Shown: positions 1-10,299, numbered from the stretch's first letter. The stretch: 43,539 bases of DNA from an uncultured Oscillospiraceae bacterium (GCA_947624395.1 CANQKA010000009.1:1-43539); one strand, 5' to 3'. Notes: generated from the sequence alone by a model not told the origin. Numbers and translations are program-made.

Positions 1-780
1 GCCGACGCCGCCAAGGCCATCGGCGAGGGCCTGCAGGCCTTCTGCATCGACGGCTCCGTGGCCGACGACCGGAAGGTCGGCCTGGGCCACGGCAACCTGG
101 GAGCCATGCTCCTGAGCGACGAGAGCAAGTGCTTCGCCTTCCTGGCCGGCCACGAGTCCTTCGCCGCCGCCGAGGGCGCCATCGGCATCGTGAAGAATGC
201 CAACAAGGCCCGCAAGACCCCGCTGCGCGTCATCCTCAACGGCCTTGGCAAGGACGCTGCCCAGATCATCAGCCGCATCAACGGCTTCACCTATGTTCAG
301 ACCCAGTTCGACTACGCCACCGGCAAGGTCAAGGTCGTGAAGGAGATCCCCTACTCCAAAACCGAGCGGGCCGACGTGCGCTGCTACGGCGCGGACGATG
401 TGCGCGAGGGCGTTGCCATCATGCACATGGAGGGCGTGGACGTGTCCATCACCGGCAACTCCACCAACCCCACCCGGTTCCAGCACCCCGTGGCCGGCAC
501 CTATAAGAAAGAGTGCATCGAGCAGGGGAAGAAGTACTTCTCCGTGGCCTCTGGCGGCGGCACCGGCCGCACCCTGCACCCGGACAACATGGCCGCCGGC
601 CCCGCCAGCTACGGCATGACTGACACCATGGGCCGCATGCACTCCGACGCCCAGTTCGCCGGCTCCTCCTCCGTGCCCGCCCACGTGGAAATGATGGGCT
701 TTTTGGGCATGGGCAACAACCCCATGGTGGGCGCCACCGTGGCTGTTGCCGTGGCCGTGGACCAGGCTATCAACAAGTAA
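1..780 (+). CDS. GGGtGRT family protein, 5' end outside window
   Basis: The reading frame is open from base 1, so the gene starts upstream of the window and 259 C-terminal residues are visible. The segment encoded at about 550-573 contains the GGGTGRT signature that names the family (Pfam GGGtGRT), followed by a His/Asn/Met-rich stretch and a Gly/Ala/Val-rich C-terminus. The family is widespread in anaerobic Firmicutes and has no firmly established function; none is assigned here. A GTG at 58 is only an internal codon, not the start. The gene ends 22 bases before a strong hairpin that separates it from the convergent degV gene. Family assignment is secure because of the motif. Confidence 0.9.
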   Translation, partial: ADAAKAIGEGLQAFCIDGSVADDRKVGLGHGNLGAMLLSDESKCFAFLAGHESFAAAEGAIGIVKNANKARKTPLRVILNGLGKDAAQIISRINGFTYVQTQFDYATGKVKVVKEIPYSKTERADVRCYGADDVREGVAIMHMEGVDVSITGNSTNPTRFQHPVAGTYKKECIEQGKKYFSVASGGGTGRTLHPDNMAAGPASYGMTDTMGRMHSDAQFAGSSSVPAHVEMMGFLGMGNNPMVGATVAVAVAVDQAINK

Positions 781-801
781 AAAACCGCCTTTGCAAAAAC
801 G

Positions 802-831
802 CGCCCCGCCGGGTCATCCGGCGGGGCGTTT
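802..831. terminator. Bidirectional terminator between convergent genes
   Basis: An 11-bp perfect GC-rich stem (802-812 with 818-828) encloses a 5-base loop. On the plus strand it is followed by a short T run. On the minus strand it is followed by a run of five T (complement of 796-800), so it should serve both the GGGtGRT gene and degV. Confidence 0.85.
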
Positions 832-839
832 CGTATGTG

Positions 840-1694
840 TCAGACGTTCGCGAAAAAGGCCGCGGCGATAGCGCCGGGACCGGCGTGGGTGCTGATGGTG
901 CTGCCTATCATGACGGGGGGAGGCAGCTCTGGCAGGTGGTCCTCCCAGAGGGCGCGGCTATTGTCGATGTAGCCCTTCAAAAGCGCGTCGTCCGTGCCGG
1001 AATAGGCCAGCAGCACCGGCATGGAGAAGTCCACGCCGCCGGATTTTTGGATGAACTCGGTGAGCATATTGGCGCTCTGCCGGGACCCGCGGGCCTTGCC
1101 CAGGACCTTGATCTCCCCGTCCTGCACGGACAGCACCGGTTTTATCTGCAAAAGCGTGCCGGCGATGGCGGCGGTTTTGGACAGCCGCCCGCCTTTCATC
1201 AGGTATTCCAGCGTGTCCACCCGTGCCAGCAGCCGGACCCGGCCCTTGACCCGCTCCAATTCCTCGGCAATGTCCCGCCCGGACAAGCCCTTGTCCCGGA
1301 GCCGGACGGCGTAGCGCAGCAGGATATTCTGCCCGATGGTGACGCTGCCGCTGTCCACCACCCGGACATTGCCGCCGCATTCCTGCGCGGCGATACAGGC
1401 GCTCTGATACGTGCCGGAGAGCGTGCCCGCGATGGTCACGATGACCGCCTCATCTCCCCGGGCCAGCACCGGTTCCAGCGCGTCGGCGAACTCGGCCGGC
1501 GTCAGCTGGCTGGTGGTGGGCATGGTCTTGCAATGCTCCAGCTTATCGTAAAATTCCTCGCTGGTGATGGTCACCCCGTCCAGGTATTCCACCCCGTCGA
1601 TGACGGTCTTCATGGGCAGGATGGTCACGCCAAGCGCCGCCGCCTCAAGCTGGCTCATGTCGCAGGCGGAATCGCTTATCAGCATCACGCGCAT
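840..1694 (-). CDS. DegV family fatty-acid-binding protein
   Basis: The 284-residue product begins MRVMLISDSACDMS, matching the DegV N-terminus where SDSxxD contributes to the lipid-binding site. It continues with PTTSQLTP and a Ser/Gly-rich SGTYQSA segment, both typical of the family. DegV proteins bind a fatty acid; in Firmicutes the FakB members present it to the kinase FakA for phosphorylation before phospholipid synthesis. No FakA gene is in the window, so that partnership is inferred. The start at 1694 is preferred over the longer frame to 1730 because AAGGAGA lies about eight bases upstream. Length fits the family (about 280-290 residues). Confidence 0.9.
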   Translation of the reverse strand: MRVMLISDSACDMSQLEAAALGVTILPMKTVIDGVEYLDGVTITSEEFYDKLEHCKTMPTTSQLTPAEFADALEPVLARGDEAVIVTIAGTLSGTYQSACIAAQECGGNVRVVDSGSVTIGQNILLRYAVRLRDKGLSGRDIAEELERVKGRVRLLARVDTLEYLMKGGRLSKTAAIAGTLLQIKPVLSVQDGEIKVLGKARGSRQSANMLTEFIQKSGGVDFSMPVLLAYSGTDDALLKGYIDNSRALWEDHLPELPPPVMIGSTISTHAGPGAIAAAFFANV

Positions 1695-1785
1695 ATCGTG
1701 TCTCCTTGCAATTATCTTGGATAAGGCCAAACGTCTTTGCGGGGCATTATATGCCTTTCCCGCCCCCTTGTCAACCGCTGTGCAC

Positions 1786-1814
1786 TCGACATTTTGCGCC
1801 GGTTACAGTATAAT
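1786..1814 (+). promoter_or_regulatory. Sigma-A-type promoter for the epimerase gene
   Basis: A -35 element TCGACA (1786-1791) and a consensus -10 TATAAT (1809-1814) are separated by 17 bp, 30 bases upstream of the start codon at 1844. Confidence 0.75.
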
Positions 1815-1843
1815 GAGAAAAAACGCGGAAAAGGAGGCCAGAT

Positions 1844-2725
1844 ATGCACATTGAGCTGCGAAAAGGCGCTCTGCGGGGCGCGGTTGAGACCATGGGCGGG
1901 GAGCTGGTGTCCTTTCAGGACAGCGCGGGGACCGAATACCTGTGGCAGGGCGACCCGGCCATATGGTCCGGACGTGATCCCATTTTGTTCCCCATCGTGG
2001 GGGCCTTGAAGGACGGGACGGTCGAGACGGACCGGGGCACGTGCCGTCTTGCCCGCCATGGCTTTGCCAGACGGATGGAGTTCACGCCCGTCCAACAGGG
2101 GGAGGACTTTGTGACGCTCCAACTGCGGGACACGCCGGAGACGTTGGAGCAGTACCCCTATCCGTTCCAACTGCGGGTGACCCACCGGCTGACGGACAGC
2201 GGCTTCGCCACGGCCTATGAGGTCACCAACACCGGCGACGGGCCCATGCCCTTTTGCATCGGCGGCCACACGGCCTACCGCTGCCCCCTGTATCCGGGCG
2301 AGCGGTTCGAGGACTACAGCCTGGTTTTTGACGAGAAAGAGGACGCGCCGTCCATCGCCGTCCGGTCCGGCGGGCTGCTTGGTGGGACGCTGGATGAACC
2401 ATACCTGCGGGGCACGGACCGTATCGCCCTGCGCCATGAGATATTCGACAGGGCGGACACGCTGATCTTCGACGGTCTGCGGTCGAAAGCAGTGCGCCTG
2501 GTGAACGAAAAGACCGGGCGGGGCGTTCGGGTGGATTTTGGTCAGTTTCCCATGCTGGGCATATGGACCATGCCGGACAAAAACGGGTCCTATCTGTGCA
2601 TCGAGCCCTGGCAAGGCTGCGGCGCGTATGAGGACGAGACGGGCCGGTTCGAGGACAAGCCCCACGCGGTGGTCCTGGCCCCCGGCCAGACCAAGCGGCT
2701 GGAATTTTCGGCGCAGGTGTTGTAA
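1844..2725 (+). CDS. Aldose 1-epimerase family protein (LacX-like)
   Basis: A 293-residue protein of the galactose-mutarotase fold. Family members interconvert alpha and beta anomers of free sugars or act on hexose-6-phosphates; the substrate here is not known. Visible hallmarks are HGFAR near residue 72, the catalytic-type His in GGHTAYRC (His142) and the late Glu in CIEPWQG (Glu254), which fit the acid/base pair of the family. The start has a strong AAGGAGG site 9 bases upstream and a good promoter. The gene stands alone between degV (divergent) and the serine recombinase (convergent). LacX-type subfamily membership is inferred from length and the EPWQG motif. Confidence 0.88.
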   Translation: MHIELRKGALRGAVETMGGELVSFQDSAGTEYLWQGDPAIWSGRDPILFPIVGALKDGTVETDRGTCRLARHGFARRMEFTPVQQGEDFVTLQLRDTPETLEQYPYPFQLRVTHRLTDSGFATAYEVTNTGDGPMPFCIGGHTAYRCPLYPGERFEDYSLVFDEKEDAPSIAVRSGGLLGGTLDEPYLRGTDRIALRHEIFDRADTLIFDGLRSKAVRLVNEKTGRGVRVDFGQFPMLGIWTMPDKNGSYLCIEPWQGCGAYEDETGRFEDKPHAVVLAPGQTKRLEFSAQVL

Positions 2726-2738
2726 AGTGCAACGAAAA

Positions 2739-2764
2739 CGGCGCGGTGCGTGAGCACCGCGCCG
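2739..2764. terminator. Hairpin terminator between epimerase and recombinase genes
   Basis: A perfect 11-bp stem (2739-2749 with 2754-2764) with a GTGA loop. There is no T run on the plus strand, but four T follow the hairpin on the minus strand (complement of 2735-2738), so it fits the recombinase gene best. Confidence 0.7.
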
Positions 2765-2782
2765 CTCCCTGTTCAGAGGGAT

Positions 2783-4522
2783 TTACTTCATGCCGTTCTC
2801 GTAGGCCTCGATCATCTTTTTAGACGTGTGACCCACGTGACAGATTTCATCGTCAGAGCCGGAAACCGTTGGTATAAGCGGGTTTGCGGACTTTAGACTT
2901 TGTTCGTGCTGACGGAGCTTTTGCAGGAATTTTGCCGTGGTTTCCCCGGTGAAGATCTTGACCTCCAGTTTCATGGTGTGCTCGTCCACGGGCGTGACGA
3001 AGATCTTGTCGATATATTGGTTGACATAATTTTTTGTAATGATACCCTTGGCGGCGTCCCGGCGGGCGGATTCCAGCGTGGCGCGGATAGAGGCGATATG
3101 CTTTTGAAATTCCCGCCCGGTCTGCTCCCGGTTCTCCAGCTCTTCCAGCTGCTCCTGGGCGGCGTCGATGTCTTCGTTGCAGGCGCGGGTCATGGACACA
3201 AAGTCATTGTCGCTGATCTGTCCAGTGACGTTGTAATCCAGCAGCTTGGATTTCTTCTTCTCCGCCAGTTCGATGGTCTGCCGCAGGGCCTTGATCTGCT
3301 CCGGCAGGCGGTCGTCGTCGGTGATCTCCTGATACATCCGGACGTATTCCCCGATCATGGCCTCGGCGTCCACCTCCGTGTCCCGGAACACCTCAAAGAG
3401 CAGGGGCTTGATCTCGTCCTCGTAGATGGCGAAGCTGTCGCAGGAGTCGGCCCCGTTGTTGATCTTTCCGGCGCAGACCCAGCGGCTGTTGATGTTGCCC
3501 TTCCGGTCTCTGGACTCCCGGCGGTAGTATGGTTTGCCGCATTGGGTACAGATGAGTTTGCCGGTGAGGAGATTGGCGTGGTTGCAGATACCTTGGCGGG
3601 ACTTCACGTCCTCGCTGCGCCGGCGCAGCACGGCATTGGCCTGTTCCCACAATTCCTCGGACACGATGGCGGGAACGATCTGGCCCGTCTCATCCTTGAA
3701 CATGACCCACTCGTCCGGCGGGAGGAACTTCTGCTTCTTCGTGAACATGTCCACGACTTTCACTTTGTTGCCCACATAGTACCCCTTGTATTTGGGGTTG
3801 GAGATGATGCCGCTCATGGTGGTGTGGGCGATTTTGTTGCCGTTGCTGTTGCGATAGCCCTTGTCCCAGAATATCTGCTCCAGCTGTTTCATGCTGTACT
3901 CGCCGGTGGCGTATAGCTCGAACAGTTCACGGACCATGGGGGCCTGGGTCTCGTCGATGACCAGGCGCTTGTTGTCCTTCCGATAGCCGAAGATGCGGTT
4001 GTTGCCCAGCACGACCTTGGATTTGATGGCCTGCTGGTGGCCGAACTTGATACGGCTGGAGAGCTTTCGCAGCTCGTCCTGGGCGATGGAACTCATAATG
4101 GCCAGCCGCAGCTCAGAGTCCTCGTCCAAAGTATTGATGTTGTCGTTTTGAAAGAACACCCCCACGCCGCAGTCCAAAAGCTGGCGGGTGTACTGGATAG
4201 AGTCCAGGGTGTTGCGGGCAAAACGGGAGATCTCTTTTGTGATGATGAGGTCGAATTTGTCCTCCGCTGCGTCCTGGATCATCAGGTTGAAGTTCTTTCG
4301 GTGCCGGGTGCTGATGCCGGAAATGCCCTCGTCGATGTAACCGGGCACAAAAGTCCATGCCTTGTTTTTCCGGATCAGGTCCTCGTAGTAGGTGATCTGG
4401 TTTCCCAGGGAGTTGAGCTGTTCATCCGACTCGGAGGACACGCGGGCATAGTACGTCACCCGCAGTCTGATGTCATAGAGCGACTTTGTCCGCAGCTGCT
4501 GGCGTATGGTATGTATGTCCAT
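2783..4522 (-). CDS. Large serine recombinase (mobile-element integrase family)
   Basis: A 579-residue large serine recombinase that would catalyse integration or excision through a phosphoserine-DNA intermediate. The N-terminal resolvase domain has YYARVSS with the nucleophile at Ser29 and SRFARN near residue 110. A recombinase domain follows, then a zinc ribbon with CTQC and a later paired Cys (around residues 330-370), then a coiled-coil region rich in Glu/Lys. The C-terminus is intact. The start at 4522 is chosen because GGAGGAA lies 7-8 bases upstream; the upstream TTG at 4540 lacks a site. It probably belonged to an element now partly lost. A shrunken relative lies at 33363-33572. Confidence 0.93.
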   Translation of the reverse strand: MDIHTIRQQLRTKSLYDIRLRVTYYARVSSESDEQLNSLGNQITYYEDLIRKNKAWTFVPGYIDEGISGISTRHRKNFNLMIQDAAEDKFDLIITKEISRFARNTLDSIQYTRQLLDCGVGVFFQNDNINTLDEDSELRLAIMSSIAQDELRKLSSRIKFGHQQAIKSKVVLGNNRIFGYRKDNKRLVIDETQAPMVRELFELYATGEYSMKQLEQIFWDKGYRNSNGNKIAHTTMSGIISNPKYKGYYVGNKVKVVDMFTKKQKFLPPDEWVMFKDETGQIVPAIVSEELWEQANAVLRRRSEDVKSRQGICNHANLLTGKLICTQCGKPYYRRESRDRKGNINSRWVCAGKINNGADSCDSFAIYEDEIKPLLFEVFRDTEVDAEAMIGEYVRMYQEITDDDRLPEQIKALRQTIELAEKKKSKLLDYNVTGQISDNDFVSMTRACNEDIDAAQEQLEELENREQTGREFQKHIASIRATLESARRDAAKGIITKNYVNQYIDKIFVTPVDEHTMKLEVKIFTGETTAKFLQKLRQHEQSLKSANPLIPTVSGSDDEICHVGHTSKKMIEAYENGMK

Positions 4523-4571
4523 CGCGATTCCTCCGTTCAATTTTGTTAGTCATATTATCATTACTATAAAG

Positions 4572-4600
4572 ATTATAGCAGATATTGGCGAATAAGTCAA
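4572..4600 (-). promoter_or_regulatory. Promoter of the large serine recombinase
   Basis: On the minus strand TTGACT (4600-4595) and a consensus TATAAT (4577-4572) are separated by exactly 17 bp, about 50 bases upstream of the start. The same arrangement, with TTGACC and TATCAT, survives in the decayed copy at 33544-33572. Confidence 0.85.
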
Positions 4601-6093
4601 CTGCAAACATAATAGCGTGAAAGGTCCCTTTGGATGGGTGTGCGTCGTAAGACCGTATAACCTCAAAGATGGGCATCTGGCAACTGCCTTACGGGAATGG
4701 ATCTCAAATGCAACATCTAGCGTGTCAACGGTGTCTTGGGTTCTGTTTCCTTACTTTGGAGCGGACGACAGGTTTAGTCAGTTTGTTGGTAGCTATATTA
4801 GTGCTTTGTAGGTCAAGATTTGTGGAAAACATGCTAGAATGGTAGCCTAGTAAAAATCAGATAGACGGTATTGTGATAATAACGGGCCGCGAATGAAGCA
4901 TAAGGCTACCGACATATATTTAAATTAGTATAATTCGTCATTTGTATTCAGACCAATAATGCTAGCGTCAAACACTGGCTACTGGCATATGGACACGATT
5001 ATCCAAGTATTTGCAGAGAGATAACGATGCTGACATGGGCCATATATCTTAAAATCGGAAATAGTGGCTCTTTCTTCTTGCCGTACTATAAGGCAGTGAT
5101 TTGGAAAATACAGTTGTAGCAGCAAAAACGATTATAGAATAATTATCATATTTAAGGCAAGATAGATAATCTTCTGGTGATTTCATTTGTTTGTATATTA
5201 AGAAAAGGTAACCACACGAGAAACAGCCGTGTACCTACCTTTTTGTTAGAAAATTAACTGAGTGGAGATAGTAATAAAGAAAGGACAGAAAAGGCTGGTT
5301 TGGATCCCAAAGGAGAAATATGTGTTTTCAGACAAACCGGCACACCAGCCCTACGGGCGGGCGTCTGCTCTAAAGGCGGAAAGTATACCTACTAACGACC
5401 GGGGAAGAACAACACTTTCCCCAATTTGATTCGAGGCCAATCAAACGCATCTCAACCGACTGAGATTGTGGTCTAGGGTGTGACACATTGCCGAGAAAAG
5501 AGGCACTTGAATAGACCATTATTTTGGATGTTTTTAACAGTGAGATTCTCACATGCTTGATAACGGATGTTCCCGGCAACAGCAAACCTTATTATGGCTG
5601 TCTCCATCGTATTGAATGGGCTGGCCGACAAAAGAGAAGAGCAAACACCTCAGAAATAGTCCTCAACGTCGGCAGGGGTTTTACCTACTCTTTACGGATA
5701 TCTTGCAAGGCTCCACGAGAATTATAATATGCTTCGCTCCGTGTCACGAGTGGCAACCTAATGGGCAATCCGATTATTGGAGAGTTAGACGGTTAGATGA
5801 AGAGGGAGTGGGTGTTTGTTGATTTTTGTTTGGCGGACACAGATTAAGTAACCGAACTTCTTGATGGGCAACTTTGTTGCTTCAAACTGATTTCCTATAA
5901 AAACTAAAATACTCAGCAGTCTTTTCATGCACACTACATCAGGCGACTTGGAGATACGAAAGCATTTCCGGCACCATATCCCTTGTCTGGCCAAATAAAC
6001 CTAGTTACCCGGTGCATATATGCCATGGGGGATTAGGATCAATAATCTTCGTCCAACTGCTGAGTCGGACTACAAAACTGGCACTGCTCAAGA
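4601..6093. other. Gene-poor AT-rich stretch downstream of the NACHT gene
   Basis: About 1.5 kb with only short, unconvincing reading frames on either strand and many stops in all frames. I recognise no protein family in it. One imperfect stem followed by five T (about 5203-5246) could be a terminator from a vanished plus-strand gene. A second inverted pair around 5294-5351 (GGCTGGT with ACCAGCC) has no obvious role. It is most likely decayed coding DNA. Confidence 0.5.
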
Positions 6094-9000
6094 TTAAATA
6101 GAGCCAAATCTAGATAGAACTGATTCTATACTGTCTGTAAGAGGTTTAACTCTAGCAAATAAGGCATACCAGTATAAATCACTCAGTTGACCAAGTGTAA
6201 GTTGAGACAAATTTAATTCGCTTATATAATCCTTGCTGAGTAAATGTGTCAACAAATGCAAAGTGTTTTCAGTAAACATCTTGAGATTGCGTAGTCTGTC
6301 TGAAAGTTGGTACAAACCGCGAAACACTTTAATGTAATCGGGAAACTTATAAGGAGGAATATATTGGGGAAGATTTCGCTCAAGGAAGGATGTCCTTATG
6401 TCCAATAAACTTAAATCAAGAAATATATCGGGCAGTAGGTTAATTAAGTTTGAAATAAAAGATGGATAATAATATATAATTGGGATAAGAGGAGATTTTG
6501 GCCCACAAAATAGTTGCTTCTGCAATATATTTTTTATTTTCAATAAATGCATTTCATCTTTGGTGTAAATGGCAATTAATATTGTATTGATGGTTGCGTT
6601 GAATCCAAAATAGCCTATTCCCACAGAAGATAATAGATTAAAACTACTGTTTAAGAATGAATCAATGATACGAGGTTTTATATAATATCTCTTTTCATTG
6701 TTAAGCCGATTCAGCATTAAACATGTCACAGATTCTGGATCCGCTTCCAACAAAGTATTAAGCGTTTCCTCGGCTTCAACATGCTCAAATATGTTCTCCT
6801 TTTCACTGGCATTAAGTATTAAAAACCGTTTATGACTATCCAATAGCGGGTCCAGGTTACGATTATAAAGATAAGATAATTCATTAGACTTAACGTATTG
6901 AGGCAAGTAATGCAGCACCCGCGCAATATCGTCTTCAAACCAATTTGTATCAAGTATTATTTCTCTATTAAATAGATTGCTATTCTGGAGATTAACACTT
7001 AACGCAAGAAGATCATTGTTATTAATTAGTAGCTGTAGTAATTGAACGATGCTAAACTGTTCTGGTAACAGTAGGTTATTCCTGGCAAAGTATCTTGTAT
7101 GTTCTAGGCGGTCTAATAAAAAATGGACAAGATCTCTGCGGGTGGAAAGAAATACTATGTTTCGCTGCACACAGCATTCAAGAATCTCAAACATCGTTAA
7201 CAACGTGTCTTCGTTTACATCTTGCATTCTTGTGTTATGAATTAGCATTTCAATTATATCATTAACGGTGCGAAAGGTGATGTGTATCCTATCACGATTT
7301 TTATGCTCAATCAAATGACTGTTAACTTCTTTTCGCAATAAGGTAATTAAATAGGCAACGTATAAGTCCGGATTATCCCCCTCAAGCATCCTGCTAATGT
7401 CTTTAGCATTCATTTTTGTGATTTCATGAAATTGTCTTGTATGTAGTCCAGATAAGCCAGTAAGTAAGTTGTCCGCCAGCGTTGATGAGACACACAGTAG
7501 AATGTCAACAGGTTGCTCATAGCGTGTTGCCTCAAATTTTTCGTTACACTCAACAAGAACGGTCGTTCTGTCTTTTCTTTTTGCTTTCAGAATTACAGAT
7601 AGTCCAACCAGATCAGACGAGGAGAACCAAGATTTCCATAGAGATGCTAATTTGCTCCAGGGACTTAACGTGGATTCTGTCGTTTCCAAAGTGTAATAAT
7701 CGCGCTCAACAAATTCAAATCCGTTAGGACTGAGGACGCAAGCAAGAGTAACAAGATTTAGTGAATAAATTGCCAAGTAACCTAGTAATGGAATATCACG
7801 GTCAAAGAGAATGCCGTTACACATAACTGCGGGAAGATTTCTGGTCTCAAGGACCATTTTTAGCTGGTTTTTGAGAATGAAGTTCAAGTTCTCTTCAAAA
7901 ACCTCTTGAGTAAACTCACTCAGTCTTGGTGTTATTCTTAAAAACCGTTGGAGGGCCTTTTCTCTATGCTCTCGTAGCATTTCAATTACTACTGGGCGTG
8001 AATACAAAGGAACAAACATCAAGCAGTAAAACCAATTTGAATCGAATAGGTCCGGATTGGACATTTTTGTTTGTCCGCCGGGTTTATATTGCCTGTCAAT
8101 ATAGATTGATGTTGCTTGCTTTATCAGATTCCTTAATATAAAATCTGCCGTTAAGAACTCTCCAAATGTGTTATGCAAAAATTCGTAGGCGCTTTCTGAA
8201 TTATCACTATGGGCATCAAAATCTTTGGCGGTTGACTTGTTAATAAAGAAAAATCCACCAATCATTGATACCGACTCTTTTAATGTGCGCGTCTTTGTCC
8301 CCTCATCAGATCTGTGTGCTTGAAAAGTATCCAAATCCTTTTCTAATTGAGTCGCACGGATTACAACATCCTGCCTGTTGTACATACCTATGGCAGCAAC
8401 ACCAAGCCGATTCATTTCGCCTTCAATTATTACTTCTTGTTCTCCCGGTGTCATATCCACAAACCCAGAAACATATCGACTGCGTTCTCTGCGCACAAAT
8501 CTCCGAATTAAGTTATCATATAGTTCTGTACGCTTAATGTTGCTTGCTTGGGCTAATTCATTGGATTCCGAATCATAAAGTGCGAGCATTAGTAATAACA
8601 GGGGCTGTTCAGCTAATTCAATAATACTATTTCTTTTTCCCTCTTCTTTTGTCGGTAATTGGAAAGGCTTAGTATTAGAAGTCGCGAAATAATTAGCATT
8701 GGTCTGGTTCCAAATATCAATCCAAGCCTGTCGTTGTTTTGGATTAAATTCCATCAATCTGAGTATAGTGGCATTAAGAGGAATTCGTGCCTTATTAATC
8801 AGTGTGATCCGGCTTGTGATAATGATTCGGACGGGACGGCCCATAGCCTTCTGATCATTTTGGAATCTACGCGCATTTTCAAGATAGCCTGAAAAGACCT
8901 CTCCCTTTGCTTGCAGGAGTTCATCATAGCCGTCCAAAATAATAATCAGTGGCCGCTCGCTAAATTGCTCCGCAAAGCCTCCATAGCCTACAGATAGCGG

Positions 9001-10299
9001 CTTACTCGTTAACTTTTTAATTTGATCCTCTACTAAAACATCGATGTTATCCTGGGCATTTACGTCTCTAAGTGGAATTCTAATCACAACATATGAATTG
9101 CCAATTAGCTGCGCAGCAAGAACTTTTGTTAATAGTGATTTTCCGCTTCCGGGCTGGCCCATAATAATAAGCGGATACTCAACACTATCAGGAGAATAAA
9201 GATATTTAATAAAAAACTTGTCCAACTCGTATTGGATTGGAACCTTTTTCCAAACTTGGTCACTTTCTAGTAAGGTATCTTTTTCCTGATAACATAAGCA
9301 CTTATAAGATTGAGGAATAAATGCATCCACAATTTTAGGAAACTGAAGGCTAATTCTCTCTCCCTCTGGTGTTATTTCTTTGGCATCAATTATTGGCTCT
9401 TCTAGGATAGCACGATATTTGTTCTTTAGATCATCCACAATGCTTTGTAACTGTGACCTACTATAATTCGTAGAAATAGAATTTACAAGTTGATTGAGCC
9501 CCCTGAGACCGACATCAATACTTTTTGTCATTTTACCAAGTTGGTCGAGCGCCTGCCGGTTATCCTTAATTGCCTGATGGATTCCTTCAAAGTTTTGTAA
9601 TTGTGCGAAAAGCGCAAAGTCATTAAAATGATCTGCAAGCGTCAGATACTGCGCTTCATATGTCCTTAATGCGGCCTCTGGAATCTGATCCAACGCCTCT
9701 TTAAGACGTGTAAATGCTTCCTTACCCTTGCGGTTTTTATCAAAAACCGAGGAATCTGAAATCATTTTTATCAGCCCATGTGTAATTCCCCTATAAACAC
9801 TAGAAAGGTGCTCTTTAATATCATGAAATGAGGTAGCATGGTCTGCAAAATACACATTGCAACGAATGTCAGGAGGGGCGGGGGGCAACTGTGGTTCATT
9901 ATTGTTGGTTGCAGCAGACTCCTCCATGAGTCTTTTTTGCTCATTAAAATTAAGTGCGAGTTTTTTCCTGACGTCGCTAGGAAGCGCATTTTGAAGGTTG
10001 TCAAAATAGGAGGTATAACAAATAAGCGCATATGCAGCGGAAATTTGCTCCATTCTGTCAAGATAGTTTGTCTCAACACGATTTATAATAGCATCATGAA
10101 TTATATGGCCAATGTTAACGAGCTTATCCTTAACATCTAGTATCCCAAGTAGTGGAAGCAGTTTCGGACCAAAAACGATAGGAGTAAATATGATTGCTGC
10201 ATCAGTCAGATAACCAAATGCATCAAGTATATCTTTTCCAACCTTTGAATCCTTCTTGAGATATTTCTCAATGTTTTTAAACTGGTAGTCACGAATCAT
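6094..10299 (-). CDS. NACHT-domain STAND NTPase, probable anti-phage sensor
   Basis: A 1401-residue protein with the architecture of bacterial NLR-like proteins. Residues 1-360 are mainly helical, with a hydrophobic stretch at about 31-54 that could touch a membrane. The NACHT core follows: Walker A GQPGSGKS (381-388), Walker B LIIILDGYDEL (451-461) with the extra acidic residues typical of NACHT, and a sensor segment RIIITSR (491-497). The last 800 residues are Leu-rich helical sequence without a recognisable nuclease and would be the ligand-sensing part. Related bacterial NACHT and Avs proteins trigger abortive infection on sensing phage proteins; that role here is inferred. The start has GAGGAGGT about 9 bases upstream and its own promoter. 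It is a solitary gene in AT-rich DNA, suggesting transfer. Confidence 0.85.
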   Translation of the reverse strand: MIRDYQFKNIEKYLKKDSKVGKDILDAFGYLTDAAIIFTPIVFGPKLLPLLGILDVKDKLVNIGHIIHDAIINRVETNYLDRMEQISAAYALICYTSYFDNLQNALPSDVRKKLALNFNEQKRLMEESAATNNNEPQLPPAPPDIRCNVYFADHATSFHDIKEHLSSVYRGITHGLIKMISDSSVFDKNRKGKEAFTRLKEALDQIPEAALRTYEAQYLTLADHFNDFALFAQLQNFEGIHQAIKDNRQALDQLGKMTKSIDVGLRGLNQLVNSISTNYSRSQLQSIVDDLKNKYRAILEEPIIDAKEITPEGERISLQFPKIVDAFIPQSYKCLCYQEKDTLLESDQVWKKVPIQYELDKFFIKYLYSPDSVEYPLIIMGQPGSGKSLLTKVLAAQLIGNSYVVIRIPLRDVNAQDNIDVLVEDQIKKLTSKPLSVGYGGFAEQFSERPLIIILDGYDELLQAKGEVFSGYLENARRFQNDQKAMGRPVRIIITSRITLINKARIPLNATILRLMEFNPKQRQAWIDIWNQTNANYFATSNTKPFQLPTKEEGKRNSIIELAEQPLLLLMLALYDSESNELAQASNIKRTELYDNLIRRFVRRERSRYVSGFVDMTPGEQEVIIEGEMNRLGVAAIGMYNRQDVVIRATQLEKDLDTFQAHRSDEGTKTRTLKESVSMIGGFFFINKSTAKDFDAHSDNSESAYEFLHNTFGEFLTADFILRNLIKQATSIYIDRQYKPGGQTKMSNPDLFDSNWFYCLMFVPLYSRPVVIEMLREHREKALQRFLRITPRLSEFTQEVFEENLNFILKNQLKMVLETRNLPAVMCNGILFDRDIPLLGYLAIYSLNLVTLACVLSPNGFEFVERDYYTLETTESTLSPWSKLASLWKSWFSSSDLVGLSVILKAKRKDRTTVLVECNEKFEATRYEQPVDILLCVSSTLADNLLTGLSGLHTRQFHEITKMNAKDISRMLEGDNPDLYVAYLITLLRKEVNSHLIEHKNRDRIHITFRTVNDIIEMLIHNTRMQDVNEDTLLTMFEILECCVQRNIVFLSTRRDLVHFLLDRLEHTRYFARNNLLLPEQFSIVQLLQLLINNNDLLALSVNLQNSNLFNREIILDTNWFEDDIARVLHYLPQYVKSNELSYLYNRNLDPLLDSHKRFLILNASEKENIFEHVEAEETLNTLLEADPESVTCLMLNRLNNEKRYYIKPRIIDSFLNSSFNLLSSVGIGYFGFNATINTILIAIYTKDEMHLLKIKNILQKQLFCGPKSPLIPIIYYYPSFISNLINLLPDIFLDLSLLDIRTSFLERNLPQYIPPYKFPDYIKVFRGLYQLSDRLRNLKMFTENTLHLLTHLLSKDYISELNLSQLTLGQLSDLYWYALFARVKPLTDSIESVLSRFGSI

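Noticed and set aside
4617-4811. 64-codon frame and its faint similarity to 11344-11550
   Set aside because: Both contain a short CTTACGG-type stretch, but the likeness is too brief to claim a shared gene or repeat.
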